Of a stretch of 64,000 bases of DNA, positions 1 to 8,175 are shown in pieces. Positions within the stretch are counted from its first letter, which is position 1. The number at the start of each line of letters is the position of its first letter. The notes beneath the pieces were generated by a model, which was not told the DNA's origin, did not search any database, and saw only the letters and a list, made by a program, of their open reading frames with translations. The stretch comes from Kitasatospora mediocidica KCTC 9733 (GTDB lineage: Bacteria; Actinomycetota; Actinomycetes; Streptomycetales; Streptomycetaceae), in the NCBI RefSeq assembly GCF_000744225.1, contig NZ_JQLN01000005.1:1488001-1552000 (forward strand), in the 5' to 3' direction. A program made the position numbers and the translations under genes.

Positions 1-617
1 GCTCCTGGCGCGAGCCCGGCACCCGGCTCGGCCTCTGGGTGCACTTCACCACCGCCTTCCCGGCCGGCGCGTTCGCGCTGCTCTGGGGCCTGCCCTACCT
101 GGTGGAGGGCCAGGGCATGAGCCGGGCCGACGCGGGCGGGATGCTGACCCTGCTGGTCTTCAGCAACATGTTCTTCGCCCTGCTCATCGGCCGGCTGCTG
201 GCCCGCTCGGCCCGGGCCCGGATGCCGATCGTCCTCACGGTGATCACGGCCACCGCCGGCTGCTGGGCGCTGGCCCTGGCCTGGCCGGGCGGCCACCCGC
301 CGTTCTGGCTGCTGGTGCTGGTCCTGCTGGTGATGGGAAGCAACGGCCCGGCCTCCCTGGTGGGCCTCGACTACGCCCGCTCGCACAACCCCGCCGAACG
401 CCTCGGCACGGCGTCGGGCATCGCGAACATGGGCGGCTTCATCGCCACGGTGATCACTCTCCTGGGCATCGGCGTCCTGCTCGACGCACTCTCACCGGCC
501 AGCGCCGCGACGTACTCGGCGGGGGCGTACCGGCTGGCGTTCTGCTGGATGTACGTGCCGCTACTGGTGGGGGCCGCGATGATCCTGCGGCTCCGGGGGA
601 AGCTGAAGAGTCACTGA
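1..617 (+). CDS. MFS transporter, 5'-truncated by window edge
   Basis: This is the C-terminal part of a major facilitator superfamily transporter. The reading frame is open from base 3, so the start lies outside the window. The visible ~204 residues hold about five or six hydrophobic helices, with short basic loops such as LLARSARARMP between them. A loop with LGTASGIANMGGF resembles the conserved loop near the fifth helix of the C-terminal half of many 12-helix MFS proteins. The protein ends with a short basic tail. The substrate cannot be inferred. It faces the BRO-N gene convergently and shares a strong palindromic terminator with it. Confidence 0.8.
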   Translation, partial: SWREPGTRLGLWVHFTTAFPAGAFALLWGLPYLVEGQGMSRADAGGMLTLLVFSNMFFALLIGRLLARSARARMPIVLTVITATAGCWALALAWPGGHPPFWLLVLVLLVMGSNGPASLVGLDYARSHNPAERLGTASGIANMGGFIATVITLLGIGVLLDALSPASAATYSAGAYRLAFCWMYVPLLVGAAMILRLRGKLKSH

Positions 618-667
618 GCCGGGAGAGTCCCGTACGCCTCGCGCGGCGCGAGGCGTACGGGACTCAC
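604..667. terminator. 41-bp perfect palindrome, bidirectional terminator
   Basis: Bases 625-644 are the exact reverse complement of 646-665, leaving one unpaired centre base at 645. The arms carry GTACGCCTCGCGC. It lies between the convergent MFS gene and BRO-N gene, so it most likely terminates both. There is no long T-run, as is common in high-GC actinobacteria. Confidence 0.75.
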
Positions 668-1543
668 TCACGCGGCCATGTACCGCATCAGCTCGGCGAC
701 CTGCTGCGGGCTTCCGTGGATCTCCGCCTCGCCGAGCCTGACCAGCATGAGGCCGGTCGAGGCCGAGGGCTCCGGCTGCGGGACCGGTTGCGGGACCGGC
801 TGTGCCTCCGGCGCGGGCCGGTCGGGGGCCGGTTCGGCGGACATCCGCCGGATCAGCTCGACCAGCTTCAGCTTCCCGCAGCGCGGTATGCCCTTGCCGC
901 CCCGGATGCCGACCCGCTCCACGCTCGGGCACTGGAAGTACGCCCCGAACGGCGGACCGCTGTCCTCCGCGCGCCCCGGCGCGTGGAACTCCATCTCGCC
1001 GTGCCGGCAGTGCACCGTCCCGTCGGAGTGCACGTGGATCCCGGGGGAGCCCTCGCGGTCGATCTCGGCGACGATCTGGATCTGCTGCCCGATCGCCTCC
1101 GCGAGGGTCTGCGCCATCCGCTGCCGCTGCGTCGGGATGTCGGTGTCGCCGCGCCGGATGGAGGGGAGGAGGTCGCGGGTGACCCACTCCTGGAAGGGGG
1201 CGGCGGAGGGCTTCTTGGACCTCATGATCAAGGTGTAGAGGCCCGCCTCGCTGACCACGTTCAGGAGCGGATTGTTGTTGGTGTAGGGCGGATCACCTGC
1301 GGAAACGCCCCAACCCTTACTTGAAGTTAGGGTTGCCCGCCGCAAGTCGACGGTAGTGGTCTCACCCTCCGCGACCAACTTGCTGGCCCTGCTCGGATTG
1401 CCCCGGCCGAGGATCCGGCAGACGTCCGTCGTGGCGAACCACGGGTCTCCCGTGATCATCACCACCCGGATCGGCTGCCCCGTCACCGGGAAACTCGTTC
1501 TCATCAGCACCATGCCGACGTCGTCCATCTCGGACACCCCCAC
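668..1543 (-). CDS. BRO-N (phage antirepressor-like) domain protein
   Basis: The protein is 291 residues from a GTG start. An ATG five codons in (1528) is an equally good start, with a GGGGG run upstream. Residues ~15-120 resemble the BRO-N domain of phage antirepressors and baculovirus BRO proteins: PWFATTDVCRILG, then VSEAGLYTLIMRS and EWVTRDLLPSIRR. The rest of the protein is less familiar. It has a cysteine and histidine cluster (HCRHGEMEF, ending FQCPS) and a Pro/Gln-rich linker. Such proteins usually bind DNA and act in phage regulation. Stand-alone copies are common in Streptomyces and their function is unknown. No other phage gene is nearby. Confidence 0.72.
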   Translation of the reverse strand: MGVSEMDDVGMVLMRTSFPVTGQPIRVVMITGDPWFATTDVCRILGRGNPSRASKLVAEGETTTVDLRRATLTSSKGWGVSAGDPPYTNNNPLLNVVSEAGLYTLIMRSKKPSAAPFQEWVTRDLLPSIRRGDTDIPTQRQRMAQTLAEAIGQQIQIVAEIDREGSPGIHVHSDGTVHCRHGEMEFHAPGRAEDSGPPFGAYFQCPSVERVGIRGGKGIPRCGKLKLVELIRRMSAEPAPDRPAPEAQPVPQPVPQPEPSASTGLMLVRLGEAEIHGSPQQVAELMRYMAA

Positions 1544-1603
1544 TTTCTTCAGGAACGGGATGTGTCCGGATCAACGAGGTCGAACGCCTGCGGTACTGGC
1601 ACC

Positions 1604-1653
1604 GTACGACCGCGCGGATGTGCGAGGAGTGCTCGCCCGGCGCGCGGTCGTAC
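1604..1653 (-). terminator. 13-bp stem-loop with inner stem
   Basis: GTACGACCGCGCG at 1604-1616 pairs perfectly with 1641-1653. The 24-base loop contains a second small stem, GCGAG/CTCGC. It sits 50 bases beyond the stop codon of the downstream-reading minus-strand gene at 1703, so it is probably that gene's terminator. Confidence 0.6.
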
Positions 1654-1702
1654 GTGTGCGCCGTATGGGTGGTCACGCTCTGTCGGTGTGTTGCGCCGGG
1701 CG

Positions 1703-2536
1703 TCAGAACGTCAGGGTGAAGTTGGCCAGGATGCGCTCCGCCAGCTCGGTGTCGCCGTCGGCGCGGACCGCGTCGGCCACTGCCTCCGGCCGTACGCGGC
1801 CGGTGGCCAGCCGTAGGTAGGTCTCCCAGTCGAGGGTGAGCTTGACGTCCGGGCCCAGGGTGATCTGGGCGTCCACCGAGCCGCGTCCGGTGTCGTCCAC
1901 CCGGACGGTGCGCAGGAACTCCAGCGGGCCGGTGACGTCGAAGGCGACGGTGCTGCCGGCCGGGGCGCCGGCCAGCTTGGCGACCACCTTGGGCAGGCCG
2001 TCCACCAGCAGGTCGCGGCTGATCAGGGCGCCGGGGGAGGCGAGGTTGCCGGGGGTGCCCAGGGCGCGGCGCAGGTCCTGCTCGTGCACCCAGACGTCGA
2101 AGACCCGCATCCGCAGCAGCTGGTGGTAGGGGACGTCGAAGGAGAACGGTCCGGCGGGCCAGCGCACCTGTTCGGTCGCCTCGGTCCGGGCGGTGCGCAG
2201 GGCGCGCGAGCGCCGGATGATCACGTAGTCCAGCTCCCCGGTCATCTCGGGGGTGGTGTGGCAGCGCCGCTTGTCGACGGGCAGTTCGAGGTAGCGGGAG
2301 AGCTCGTCCTTGATGTGCCGCAGGTCGCTGGGGAGCGAGTGGATCGGGCGCGGGTCGCCGAGCAGTTCGGACTCGACCGCGATCACGTGCGAGATGATGT
2401 CCCGCACCGACCAGCCGGGGCACTCGGTGGCGCGGTTCCAGGCGTCGCCGGGCAGTGGTGCGACGAGTTCCGATATGGCCTCGATCGACTGCGTCCACGC
2501 ATCGGTGTAGGCCTGCACGGCCTGATTGTCGGTCAC
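1703..2536 (-). CDS. maleylpyruvate isomerase family, mycothiol-dependent (DinB-like)
   Basis: The 277-residue protein has the DinB/MDMPI fold signature of actinobacterial mycothiol-dependent enzymes. An N-terminal helix is followed by NRATECPGWSVRDIISHV, whose His is the usual first metal ligand, and RVFDVWVHEQDLRRAL carries the later His. A C-terminal sterol-carrier-like domain with WETYLRLATGR follows. Family members use mycothiol to isomerise or conjugate small molecules, but most Streptomyces paralogues have no known substrate. It is divergent from the nitrilase gene, so the two may share a promoter region. Confidence 0.78.
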   Translation of the reverse strand: MTDNQAVQAYTDAWTQSIEAISELVAPLPGDAWNRATECPGWSVRDIISHVIAVESELLGDPRPIHSLPSDLRHIKDELSRYLELPVDKRRCHTTPEMTGELDYVIIRRSRALRTARTEATEQVRWPAGPFSFDVPYHQLLRMRVFDVWVHEQDLRRALGTPGNLASPGALISRDLLVDGLPKVVAKLAGAPAGSTVAFDVTGPLEFLRTVRVDDTGRGSVDAQITLGPDVKLTLDWETYLRLATGRVRPEAVADAVRADGDTELAERILANFTLTF

Positions 2537-2704
2537 GGGTGGTCTCCGGTCCTCCGTCAGCTGCCTACGCGCACGCCCACGACAGGTGAAGACGGGAATT
2601 CCGGCTTCCGGGCGCGGGCGCTAACCGCACGTTACGCTGCCGGGGAGAGCAGAGCAGCGCTTTCGGGTGACGATCGTAGGTCTCTTGTCGTGGACGGTGG
2701 TAAT

Positions 2705-3505
2705 GTGCGCGCCTCTTTGATCCAACTCTCCGTCTCGGACGCCGAACCGGTGTCCGAACGTCGGGCCCGTGCGGTCGCGCTGATCCGTGCGCAGGAGGCC
2801 TCGGACCTGGTGATCCTCCCGGAGCTCTGGCCGTTGGGCGCGTTCGCCGACGCGGCGGCCTGGTCCGCAGGGGCTGAACCGCTGGACGGGCCGACGGCTG
2901 ACGCGATGTCAACGGCCGCCCGGGCTGCCGGAGTCTGGCTGCACGCGGGGTCCATCGTCGAGCGCGACCCGGACGGGCCGATCTACAACACCTCGCTGCT
3001 CTTCTCGCCGGCCGGCGACTTGGTGCGCACCTACCGCAAGATCCACCGCTTCGGCTTCGACAGCGGCGAGGCGGTCACCATGGGCGCCGGGCAGGAGATC
3101 GTGACGGCCGCCTCGGACTTCGGCGTGCTGGGCCTGGCGACCTGCTACGACCTGCGTTTCCCCGAGCTGTTCCGGGCGTTGCTGGACGCGGGGGCCGAGC
3201 TGCTGGTGGTGCCGGCCTCCTGGCCCGAGCGCCGGCGCGAGCACTGGACGCTGCTGGCCCGGGCCCGCGCGGTGGAGGAGCAGGCGTACGTGCTGGCCTG
3301 CAACGCGGCGGGGACGCACGGCGGTGTCGAACAGGCCGGGCACAGCCTGGTGGTGGACCCGTGGGGCCGGGTGCTGGCCGAGGCGGGCGCGGGGGAGCAG
3401 GTGCTGACCGTGGACTTCGATCCGGCCGAGGTCGCCAAGGCGCGGGCGGAGTTCCCGGTGCACCGGGACCGCCTGCTCGGCATCCCCGCTCCGGTCCAGC
3501 GCTGA
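2705..3505 (+). CDS. carbon-nitrogen hydrolase (nitrilase superfamily amidase)
   Basis: The protein is 266 residues, normal for a bacterial omega-amidase-like C-N hydrolase. The catalytic triad is visible: Glu40 in LPELWP, Lys112 in YRKIHRFGF and Cys147 in ATCYDLRFPE. These enzymes hydrolyse amide bonds of small molecules through a cysteine thioester. A role in deaminated glutamine repair (Nit2-like) is possible but unproven. GTG 2705 is chosen because the protein then begins MRASLIQL, as relatives do. An in-frame GTG at 2690 is an alternative. The reading frame stays open far upstream, but that part looks non-coding. A tandem repeat array follows the stop. Confidence 0.87.
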   Translation: MRASLIQLSVSDAEPVSERRARAVALIRAQEASDLVILPELWPLGAFADAAAWSAGAEPLDGPTADAMSTAARAAGVWLHAGSIVERDPDGPIYNTSLLFSPAGDLVRTYRKIHRFGFDSGEAVTMGAGQEIVTAASDFGVLGLATCYDLRFPELFRALLDAGAELLVVPASWPERRREHWTLLARARAVEEQAYVLACNAAGTHGGVEQAGHSLVVDPWGRVLAEAGAGEQVLTVDFDPAEVAKARAEFPVHRDRLLGIPAPVQR

Positions 3506-3520
3506 CCCCTCGCACGAACC

Positions 3521-3597
3521 GAAGGCGGACTGAAGGCGAACCAAAGGCGAAGCGAAGGGGGACCGACGGCGGACGAAAGGCGGACCGAAGGGGCGGC
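3521..3597. repeat. seven tandem copies of an 11-bp unit
   Basis: Seven consecutive 11-base units follow the pattern GAAGGCGGACC, for example GAAGGCGGACT, GAAGGCGAACC and AAAGGCGGACC. Each copy has one to four changes. The array begins 15 bases after the nitrilase stop and ends 80 bases before the GntR start. It is purine-rich on the plus strand and does not look coding. The period is close to one turn of the DNA helix. Confidence 0.85.
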
Positions 3598-3677
3598 AGG
3601 GGTGGATGTGTGCGTGATCTTCACACGTTTGAGAAGATGACCCCTCCCGCCCGCCCACCCAGCGCCCTGAGGAGGTT

Positions 3678-4475
3678 GTGCCCATGGTCAGCACCGGTCG
3701 CGGACGGTTCCCCATCCAGCGCAACAGCCTGCGCGAGCAGATCGCGGGGGCGATGCGCGAGGAGATGATGGCCGGTCGGCTGGCGGCGGGCAGCGACTTC
3801 ACCGTGAAGGAGATCGCCGAGCTGTACGGGGTTTCCGCCACCCCGGCCCGCGAGGCGCTGGTCGACCTGGCGGCGCAGGGGTTGCTGCGCACCGAGCACC
3901 ACCGGGGCTTCAGCGTCCCGGTGCTGGGCTGGGCGGACTTCGTGGAGATCTTCGAGGCCCGGGCGCTGCTCACCGACAGCGCCTTCCGCCAGCTCTCGTC
4001 GCGGTTCAGCGGTTACGACCACTCCCGGCTGCCATCGCTGCGCCGGCGGGCCGAGGCGGCCGCGCGGGCGGCCCGGGCCGGGCAGCTGGACGTGCTGGTG
4101 GGCTGCGACCGGCGGTTCTGGCACGGGCTCTCCGCCTTCCTGGAGAACCAGCGGATCGCCGACTACCTGGACTGGCTGCGGGTCCAGTCCTGGATGTTCG
4201 CGGCTCCCTACCTGCGGGCCCACGAGGACCTGGCCGGGGTGAGCTGGGACCGGTACGGCGAACTGGTGGACCTGATCGAGGCCCAGGACCTCTCGGGGGC
4301 CCGCCGGCTGGTGAACGATTCCAATCTGGCCACGGTACGGCTGCTGGCGGCGCTGGCCGAGGAGCCGTTGGAGAGCGTCCTGGTGCTGCCGCTGCTGACC
4401 GGTGAGCCGGTCGCGGGCCCGCTCGCCGAGCCCCGGTCGCTGCTGCCCTCCCCGTACGGTCCACTGGGCCGGTAG
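3678..4475 (+). CDS. GntR-family transcriptional regulator (FCD-type)
   Basis: The protein is 265 residues from GTG 3678, with a second possible start at ATG 3684. GAGGAGG lies just upstream at about 3669. The N-terminal winged helix is clear: LREQIAGAMREEMMAGRLAAGSDF, then VKEIAELYGVSATPAREAL and HHRGFSVP, the usual FadR-subfamily wing. Residues ~90-230 form a helical ligand domain of the FCD type, with EIFEARALLT and a later DRRFWHGLSAF segment. A C-terminal Pro/Leu-rich tail is atypical. The effector and targets are unknown. The nearest candidate target is the plus-strand gene that follows. Confidence 0.85.
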   Translation: MPMVSTGRGRFPIQRNSLREQIAGAMREEMMAGRLAAGSDFTVKEIAELYGVSATPAREALVDLAAQGLLRTEHHRGFSVPVLGWADFVEIFEARALLTDSAFRQLSSRFSGYDHSRLPSLRRRAEAAARAARAGQLDVLVGCDRRFWHGLSAFLENQRIADYLDWLRVQSWMFAAPYLRAHEDLAGVSWDRYGELVDLIEAQDLSGARRLVNDSNLATVRLLAALAEEPLESVLVLPLLTGEPVAGPLAEPRSLLPSPYGPLGR

Positions 4476-4550
4476 GGTGGATCGGGTTGTCCGCCGACCG
4501 GGCGACGACCTGACGACACCCGCCCGCCACCCGAGAGGAAGCGCTGGTCC

Positions 4551-5198
4551 GTGGCCTGCGACCTCTGGCTCGTTCCGCTTGTGGACGTTCTGAGCCACAG
4601 CCCCGAGAACCCGTTCCGTGAGGACCTCACGGTCTACAACGCGGCGCTGGTCGCCAGCGGCCTGCCCCAGGTGCCGGTCTTCGAGTACGCCCCGGGGATC
4701 ACCGGTGCGGTCGAGGCGATAGCGGCCTTCGACTACGACTCGCTGCACTTCCTGCGCCGGGCCTACCTGCTGCACCGCACCGGCTTCCAGCTCACCCCGG
4801 TGGACGCGCTGGGCGGCGACTACGAGCAGTTGCTGGAGATGTTCGAGAGCACCGCCGAGCACTCGCACCTGGTCTGGCACTTCGACCACGCGGGGGCCTA
4901 CGTCCCGATCGAGTTCGAGATCCCGCTGGTCGACGAGGCGCTGCTCTCCTCGGGCGGCCCGCTCGGCTCCTCGTACGGGCTGCTGCGCGAGCTGCAGACG
5001 GTCGCCCCGGCGCTCGGACTCGACCCGATGCATCCGCCGATGCCGACCCGGCCGCTGTCGCCGACGGGCCTGGAGCAGCCGTTCGCGCCGCCGCTGGACG
5101 ACGTGCATCCGTACGCCCGCGAGCGGCACGCCTGGGCCGGGCTGTACGCGGCGGCGACCCGCAGCCTGACCCAGGGCTCGATGGTCGTCTTCGCCTGA
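4551..5198 (+). CDS. conserved hypothetical protein
   Basis: The 215-residue protein starts at GTG 4551 behind GAGAGGAAG. I do not recognise a domain. It is soluble-looking, acidic and rich in aromatic residues (FDYDSLHFLRRAYLL, LVWHFDHAGAYVPIEFEIP), with no signal peptide or membrane segment. It lies 75 bases after the GntR gene on the same strand, so co-transcription is possible. The pattern of conserved Asp, His and Glu residues could support a metal or ligand site, but nothing here establishes a function. Confidence 0.6.
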   Translation: MACDLWLVPLVDVLSHSPENPFREDLTVYNAALVASGLPQVPVFEYAPGITGAVEAIAAFDYDSLHFLRRAYLLHRTGFQLTPVDALGGDYEQLLEMFESTAEHSHLVWHFDHAGAYVPIEFEIPLVDEALLSSGGPLGSSYGLLRELQTVAPALGLDPMHPPMPTRPLSPTGLEQPFAPPLDDVHPYARERHAWAGLYAAATRSLTQGSMVVFA

Positions 5199-5234
5199 CC
5201 GCTGAGCCCGGCAGGAGCCCGCCGCCGCGCCGGA

Positions 5235-6029
5235 TCAGCGCAGCGGGCCCTCCGGCGGCCGCTGGCGCGGCATGGTGGGCCGGGTCCCGGGCGGCGGCAG
5301 CACCCGCACCTGCGCCCCGGAGGCGATCTCGTTGCGCCCGCCCCAGGCGCCGGGGGCCTGCGTCGGCAGCTGGGTCATCCGGGCGCGGAACTCCAGCATC
5401 CATTCCGCGGTCTCGCTGCGGACCATGTCCGACACGTCCTCGCAGAACCGGCGCAGCACGCCGAGGCAGCGCTCGGCGGCCTCGCCGGCGGTGCCCTCGG
5501 TCGGGCCGAGTACCTCGCGCACGCACTCCGAGGCCCAGTCGAACTGGAACGCCTCCAGTCGGCGCTGCAACGCCTGCGCGGTGCTGACGTCCCGCATCCA
5601 CCCCGAGCTCAGACCGAACGCGCGGTCCGCCGCCAGGCAGCCGGCCGCGAGCGCGAGGCCGACGTAGCCCCAGCCGTCGGCCCGGTCCCAGACCCCGGTC
5701 AGCGAGACCAGCGGCAGCGTGACCCCGGCCATGCCGAAGCCGACCGCGCCGAACCGGAGCAGCCGCGCCAGGCGACGCTTCCAGATCCGGTCCCGGCGGT
5801 ACCAGTCGATGGCCTCGACGGCCCGCTCCTCCGACCAGCGGTAGAGCTCCTCCAGACGCTCGGCGGGCTCCCCCCAGTCCCCGAGGGGGAACTGGCGGGC
5901 GCTCAGGTCGGCGCGGCGGCGGGTGGCGGCGCGGTCCCGGCCGACGGCGGCCGTCGTGGTGGACTGGTCCTCCTCGCCGACGTCCTTGCCCCAGGGACTC
6001 TCCTCGGGCTGCATTTCGGGCTGGCTCAC
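5235..6029 (-). CDS. SLATT-like two-helix membrane protein
   Basis: From GTG 6029, which has GGGAG upstream, the protein is 264 residues. The frame stays open to 6137, but that extension is low-complexity Gln/Pro. Two adjacent membrane helices (LLRFGAVGFGMAGVTLPLV and GYVGLALAAGCLAADRAF) are flanked by charged helices (EERAVEAIDWYRRDRIWKRR before, ALQRRLEAFQFDWASECVRE after). This matches the SLATT class (two-TM proteins associated with SMODS/SLOG defence modules). It stands alone with no nucleotidyltransferase or SLOG partner, so a defence role is not supported here. It is divergent from purD. Confidence 0.6.
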   Translation of the reverse strand: MSQPEMQPEESPWGKDVGEEDQSTTTAAVGRDRAATRRRADLSARQFPLGDWGEPAERLEELYRWSEERAVEAIDWYRRDRIWKRRLARLLRFGAVGFGMAGVTLPLVSLTGVWDRADGWGYVGLALAAGCLAADRAFGLSSGWMRDVSTAQALQRRLEAFQFDWASECVREVLGPTEGTAGEAAERCLGVLRRFCEDVSDMVRSETAEWMLEFRARMTQLPTQAPGAWGGRNEIASGAQVRVLPPPGTRPTMPRQRPPEGPLR

Positions 6030-6398
6030 CTGTGGGGCTCCCTTGACGGGCCTGACTGCATCGGACAGGCCCGACCGCTCGGACGGACCCGGCTGCTGCG
6101 GGGGCTGGTGCTGGCACTGCTGGCTATCCAACAGCACTTCTTACCGCCAAATGGCTGAGCGCGTGGCCGGTTCCCCAACGATCGTTACGCGAAATGGCTT
6201 CAGGAGCCCCAGGTGAGCACGGCGCGGAAGTCGGCGGGATTTCACTCTTCCGAGGGAACAGCCGGTGTGCCGTGAGGCTGACCCGATCCTCGGATCAGCC
6301 GAAGCTACGAAGACCGGAGCGGATTCGGGGCTCGCGGATGGAGGTTCCGACAGCCCGGTGGACCGGTCGGATCGAGCCACCGACTACCCTTGCCAACC
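6030..6398. promoter_or_regulatory. intergenic region with putative leaderless purD promoter
   Basis: This 369-base gap separates the divergent SLATT-like gene and purD. TACCCT at 6385-6390 ends eight bases before the purD GTG and would serve as a -10 element for a leaderless transcript. No Shine-Dalgarno sequence is seen before that GTG. No convincing -35 box or purine repressor operator was recognised. The rest holds no gene that I can support. Confidence 0.4.
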
Positions 6399-7661
6399 GT
6401 GAAGGTCCTCGTCATCGGCGGCGGCGCCCGCGAACACGCCCTGTGCCGCTCTCTGTCCCAAGATCCCGCCGTCACCGAACTGCACTGCGCCCCCGGTAAC
6501 GCCGGGATCGCGCAGGTGGCGACGGTCCACCCGGTCGACCAGCTGGACGGCGCGCAGGTCCTGGCGCTCTCCCAGCGGCTGGCCGCCGACCTGGTCGTGG
6601 TCGGCCCGGAGGCCCCGCTGGTCGCGGGCGTCGCCGATCCGTTGCGCGCGGCCGGCATCCCGGTCTTCGGCCCGTCGGCCGAGGCGGCCCAGCTGGAGGG
6701 CTCCAAGGCCTTCGCCAAGGACGTGATGGCCGCGGCCGGTGTGCCGACCGCGCTCTCCTACGTCTGCACGACCCCCGCCGAGGCGGCCGAGGCGCTGGAC
6801 GCCTTCGGCGCGCCGTACGTGGTCAAGGACGACGGCCTGGCGGCCGGCAAGGGCGTGGTGGTCACCTCCGACCGCGCCGCCGCGCTCGCGCACGCCGCCT
6901 CCTGTGACCGGGTCGTCATCGAGGAGTACCTGGACGGTCCCGAGGTCTCGCTCTTCGCGATCACCGACGGCGTGACCGTCGTCCCGCTGCAGCCCGCGCA
7001 GGACTTCAAGCGCGCGCTGGACGGCGACGAGGGCCCCAACACCGGTGGCATGGGCGCGTACTCGCCGCTGCCGTGGGCTCCCGAGGGCCTGGTCGCCGAG
7101 GTGCTGGAGCACGTCCTGCAGCCCACCGTGGACGAGCTGCGGCGGCGCGGCAGCACCTTCTCCGGCCTGCTCTACGCGGGTCTGGCGCTCACCTCGCGCG
7201 GTACCCGGGTGATCGAGTTCAACGCGCGCTTCGGCGACCCGGAGACCCAGGTGGTGCTGGCCCGGCTGCGCACCCCGCTGGCGGGCGTGCTGCTGGCGGC
7301 CGCCAACGGCTCGCTGGCCGCCCTGGAGCCGCTGCGCTGGGACGACGGCGCCGCCGTCACCGTGGTCGTGGCCGCCGAGGGCTACCCGGCCGCGCCGCGC
7401 TCCGGCGACCCGATCGAGGGTCTGGAGAAGGCCGAGGCCGCCGACGGCACGGTCTTCGTGCTGCACGCCGGCACCCGGGCCGACGAGGAGGGCCGGGTGC
7501 TCAGCGCCGGCGGCCGCGTCCTGTCGGTCACCGGTACCGGCGCCGACCTGGCGCAGGCGCGCGACCGGGCCTACGCGGGCGTTGCCGAGATCCGCCTGGA
7601 CGGTTCACAGCACCGCACCGACATCGCGCTGAAGGCGGCGCGGCAGCAGGCCGGCGAGTAG
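6399..7661 (+). CDS. purD: phosphoribosylamine--glycine ligase
   Basis: PurD makes glycinamide ribonucleotide from phosphoribosylamine, glycine and ATP, the second step of purine synthesis. The 420-residue length is typical. The N-terminal Rossmann-like motif [13 protein letters not shown], the ATP-grasp segment [30 protein letters not shown], the [14 protein letters not shown] loop and the metal-site segment [12 protein letters not shown] are all present. GTG 6399 is chosen because the protein then begins MKVLVIGG. Translation is probably leaderless. A strong terminator follows, so it is likely monocistronic and separated from purC by two unrelated genes. Confidence 0.97.
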   Translation: MKVLVIGGGAREHALCRSLSQDPAVTELHCAPGNAGIAQVATVHPVDQLDGAQVLALSQRLAADLVVVGPEAPLVAGVADPLRAAGIPVFGPSAEAAQLEGSKAFAKDVMAAAGVPTALSYVCTTPAEAAEALDAFGAPYVVKDDGLAAGKGVVVTSDRAAALAHAASCDRVVIEEYLDGPEVSLFAITDGVTVVPLQPAQDFKRALDGDEGPNTGGMGAYSPLPWAPEGLVAEVLEHVLQPTVDELRRRGSTFSGLLYAGLALTSRGTRVIEFNARFGDPETQVVLARLRTPLAGVLLAAANGSLAALEPLRWDDGAAVTVVVAAEGYPAAPRSGDPIEGLEKAEAADGTVFVLHAGTRADEEGRVLSAGGRVLSVTGTGADLAQARDRAYAGVAEIRLDGSQHRTDIALKAARQQAGE

Positions 7662-7680
7662 CCGACCAGCACTGATCATC

Positions 7681-7728
7681 CGCAGGGGCGCTGCCTCCGG
7701 TCATCCCACCGGACGCAGCGCCCCTGCG
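7681..7728 (+). terminator. purD terminator hairpin
   Basis: CGCAGGGGCGCTGC at 7681-7694 pairs exactly with 7715-7728. An inner TCCGG/CCGGA stem extends the hairpin. It lies 20 bases after the purD stop. Confidence 0.75.
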
Positions 7729-8175
7729 CGTTCGGGCAGCCGGGACCCGTCCGCGCGGCGTCCCGATCGGCGGTCGGAATCCAGCCCTTCGGGTGAATGC
7801 GGGGGTATCGGGCTGACGCAGCGGTCCCGGCGGCCGTAGGGTGCGCTGAATCGCGGTGCCACGGGTCGTGACCCTGCTGGCGTGCACGCGATCGCCGCCG
7901 GGTGCTCGGGCCCGCGTGGGGGGAAGCTGCAACAAACGGGCCGACGGCAGGCATGCGAGCCGGGGCCCGTGGTCCGGAATGCGCGCGCTGTCACCGGGAC
8001 GAGTGGAAACCGGGGCGATCTGGAACACCCACTCGTCCGCGGGCGTCAGAACTGGCAGAAGGACTATGCGGGTTGTCGGGCGGCGATCGGTTGTCGGCCC
8101 CTTCGGCCCGAGCTGATCGTGTGGATCCCGAACGTCCGTCTCCGAAGTCCGACTCCGAAGGGGGTGCAGCGCCGG
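7729..8175. other. 447-base gene-free leader with a stem-loop
   Basis: No gene is supported here. Reading frames that cross the region lack a recognisable protein and a ribosome-binding site. The clearest structure is a 10-bp stem, GGACGAGTGG at 7997-8006 with its complement at 8029-8038, enclosing a 22-base loop. The sequence could be a long untranslated leader of the gene starting at 8176. I could not match it to a known riboswitch class. Confidence 0.35.

Noticed and set aside
561-1324. Long open frames on both strands opposite the BRO-N gene
   Set aside because: They lack domains and have Arg/Gly/Pro-rich composition typical of high-GC shadows.
5235-6029. SLATT-like protein as part of a SMODS/SLOG defence system
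   Set aside because: No partner nucleotidyltransferase, SLOG or nuclease gene is adjacent.
7729-8175. Possible riboswitch or SRP RNA
   Set aside because: I compared it with remembered consensus features of c-di-AMP, cobalamin, SAM-IV and SRP RNAs and saw no match.
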